Position numbers and translations under genes: made by a program. Under the pieces are notes generated by a model. It was given only the letters and a program-made list of their open reading frames with translations. It had not been told where the DNA came from and did no database searches. DNA of 35,239 nt from Candidatus Arcticimaribacter sp. (lineage in GTDB: Bacteria > Bacteroidota > Bacteroidia > Flavobacteriales > Flavobacteriaceae), in assembly GCA_002708445.1 (NCBI GenBank), contig PAOB01000043.1:1-35239 (forward strand). The letters are read 5' to 3'. Below, in pieces: positions 34,218 through 35,239 of the stretch (positions are counted from its first letter, which is position 1; each line of letters opens with the position of its first letter).

Positions 34218-35219
34218 ATGATCAATAAAAAACAACTTTTATCCCAACGTCCCAAAGGAATGCCAAACGAATCAACCTGGAGCTTTGTAGAAGAAACTGT
34301 AGCTCCACTCAAGGATGGTGAAATTCTCGTTGAACAAAGTCATATTTCGCTTGACCCAGCAATGCGGGGGTGGATGAACGACAGTCGTTCTTACATTCCT
34401 CCAGTAGAAATTGGAGAAGTAATGAGAGCCGGGAGTGTAGGGAAAGTTATTGAGACAAAAGGAGATACCAAATTCAAAGTCGGAGATTATGTAAGTGGCT
34501 GGGGTGGAGTACAACAGTATTATGTAGGAGACGGGAATGGATTTGTTCAAGTCGATCCAAATTGGGCAGATATCACTCGGTATTTGGGTGTTTTGGGAAT
34601 GCCCGGAATGACAGCATACTTTGGAATTCTGGAAGTTGGCGAAATCAAAGAAGGTGATGTGGTATTGGTTTCGGGAGGAGCAGGAGCAGTTGGTTCTGTT
34701 GTAGGTCAGATTGCAAAAATCAAAGGCTGTCGTGTGATTGGTATTGCAGGAGGTCCCGAAAAATGTACTTACATGACCGAAGAACTCGGTTTTGACGGTG
34801 CCATAGACTACAAAAATGAAAATGTAATCTCAGGAATAAAACAACATTGCCCCAAAGGGATTGATGTTTATTTCGATAATGTTGGAGGTGATATCCTCGA
34901 TGCAGCTTTAATTTTTATCCGAAAAAATGCACGTATTGTAATCTGTGGAGCCATTTCACAATACAACAATACAACTGCTGTACAAGGACCCAAAAACTAC
35001 ATGTCTCTTTTAGTTAACAGGGGTTCTATGAAAGGAATGGTTGTTATGGATTATGCTCCAAAATACCGTGATGCAATGAAAGAAATGGCGCAGTGGATTG
35101 ATGAAGGAAAACTCAAAGCAAAAGAAGACGTTTACGAAGGGATTGAAAACTTTAGAGAAACTTTTTACCGTTTGTTCAATGGTGATAAACTGGGGAAACT
35201 GGTGCTAAAAATAAAGTAA
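34218..35219 (+). CDS. NADP-dependent oxidoreductase, MDR superfamily (CurA/LTB4 dehydrogenase-like)
   Basis: 333 residues, the typical size of zinc-independent medium-chain reductases. An N-terminal GroES-like domain has LVEQSHISLDPAMRGWMND (about 38-56), the hallmark of the leukotriene B4 12-hydroxydehydrogenase / CurA group. A Rossmann domain follows with VSGGAGAVGSVVGQIAK (about 152-168), YFDNVGGDILD and AQWIDEGKLKAKE near the C-terminus. Members reduce alpha,beta-unsaturated ketones and aldehydes with NADPH. Cytosolic, no signal peptide. It is separated from hutG by 58 bp with no shared operon sign; TATCTTAG at 34191 is a weak -7-like element. Role probably in detoxification of enones; specific substrate unknown. 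Confidence 0.92.
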   Translation: MINKKQLLSQRPKGMPNESTWSFVEETVAPLKDGEILVEQSHISLDPAMRGWMNDSRSYIPPVEIGEVMRAGSVGKVIETKGDTKFKVGDYVSGWGGVQQYYVGDGNGFVQVDPNWADITRYLGVLGMPGMTAYFGILEVGEIKEGDVVLVSGGAGAVGSVVGQIAKIKGCRVIGIAGGPEKCTYMTEELGFDGAIDYKNENVISGIKQHCPKGIDVYFDNVGGDILDAALIFIRKNARIVICGAISQYNNTTAVQGPKNYMSLLVNRGSMKGMVVMDYAPKYRDAMKEMAQWIDEGKLKAKEDVYEGIENFRETFYRLFNGDKLGKLVLKIK

Positions 35220-35228
35220 TTAACATTT

Positions 35229-35239
35229 ATGAAACGCCG
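35229..35239 (+). CDS. Possible start of the next gene (cut by window end)
   Basis: ATG AAA CGC follows the oxidoreductase stop by 9 bp and runs off the window. Too short to identify; only its position suggests a gene start. Confidence 0.2.

Noticed and set aside
1-35239. Alternative genetic code (TAA as sense)
   Set aside because: Many other genes here end properly at TAA, so codon reassignment cannot explain the hutG stop.
1-35239. CRISPR, tRNA, rRNA, insertion sequence or prophage genes
   Set aside because: Read through both strands by eye; no regularly spaced repeats, no transposase or phage proteins and no recognisable RNA genes were seen.

Overview
The window looks like a piece of a marine Flavobacteriaceae (Bacteroidota) chromosome. 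The DNA is AT-rich. Lipoprotein and Sec signal peptides are common. Several genes are preceded by the Bacteroidota-type -7 element TAnnTTTG rather than by a clear Shine-Dalgarno site. The gene content fits a heterotroph living on algal glucan and protein: laminarinases, GH3, an M13 peptidase, an AGCS symporter and a hut operon. Genes are packed tightly, with two convergent pairs only 6 bp apart. I saw no rRNA, tRNA, CRISPR array, insertion sequence or prophage gene.

Layout. 1-2.2 kb: a large surface lipoprotein with a coiled coil and a beta-repeat region, ending at a strong terminator. 2.2-4.1 kb: a DUF2147 protein, two small membrane proteins, a pirin and a 45-residue ORF. 4.2-8.1 kb: a laminarin cluster (GH16 lipoprotein, GH3 beta-glucosidase, second GH16) with no SusC/SusD pair in view. 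8.1-11.9 kb, minus strand: a kinase-nucleotidyltransferase-SSS symporter operon, divergent from a Tat-exported GH109-like protein (12.0-13.4 kb) that is followed by two uncharacterised genes. 14.6-21.4 kb: an M13 metallopeptidase, an AGCS symporter and a large secreted BNR/sortilin-like repeat protein. 21.4-24.7 kb: a YkuK-type RNase H-fold protein, a Dabb lipoprotein with an alpha/beta hydrolase, and a secreted M20 amidohydrolase. 24.7-27.3 kb: ClpB. 27.4-34.2 kb: a LysR regulator divergent from hutH-hutU-hutI-hutG (histidine to glutamate). 34.2-35.2 kb: an MDR-family NADP-dependent oxidoreductase.

How the genes work together. The GH16 and GH3 enzymes would cut beta-1,3-glucan to glucose. 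The kinase, nucleotidyltransferase, symporter and GH109-like enzyme together suggest release, uptake and activation of an amino sugar; this is inference. The M13 peptidase, AGCS symporter and hut operon point to use of peptides and amino acids.

The most striking sequence-level observation is in hutG. An in-frame TAA at codon 287 is followed by 43 codons, in the same frame, of well-conserved HutG C-terminus. The stop removes the segment carrying the family's substrate-binding glutamate. Other points are a compact CTTAT/ATAAG repeat array between the LysR gene and hutH, a probable TTG start for the GHMP kinase, and -7 elements so close to two start codons that leaderless mRNAs are possible.
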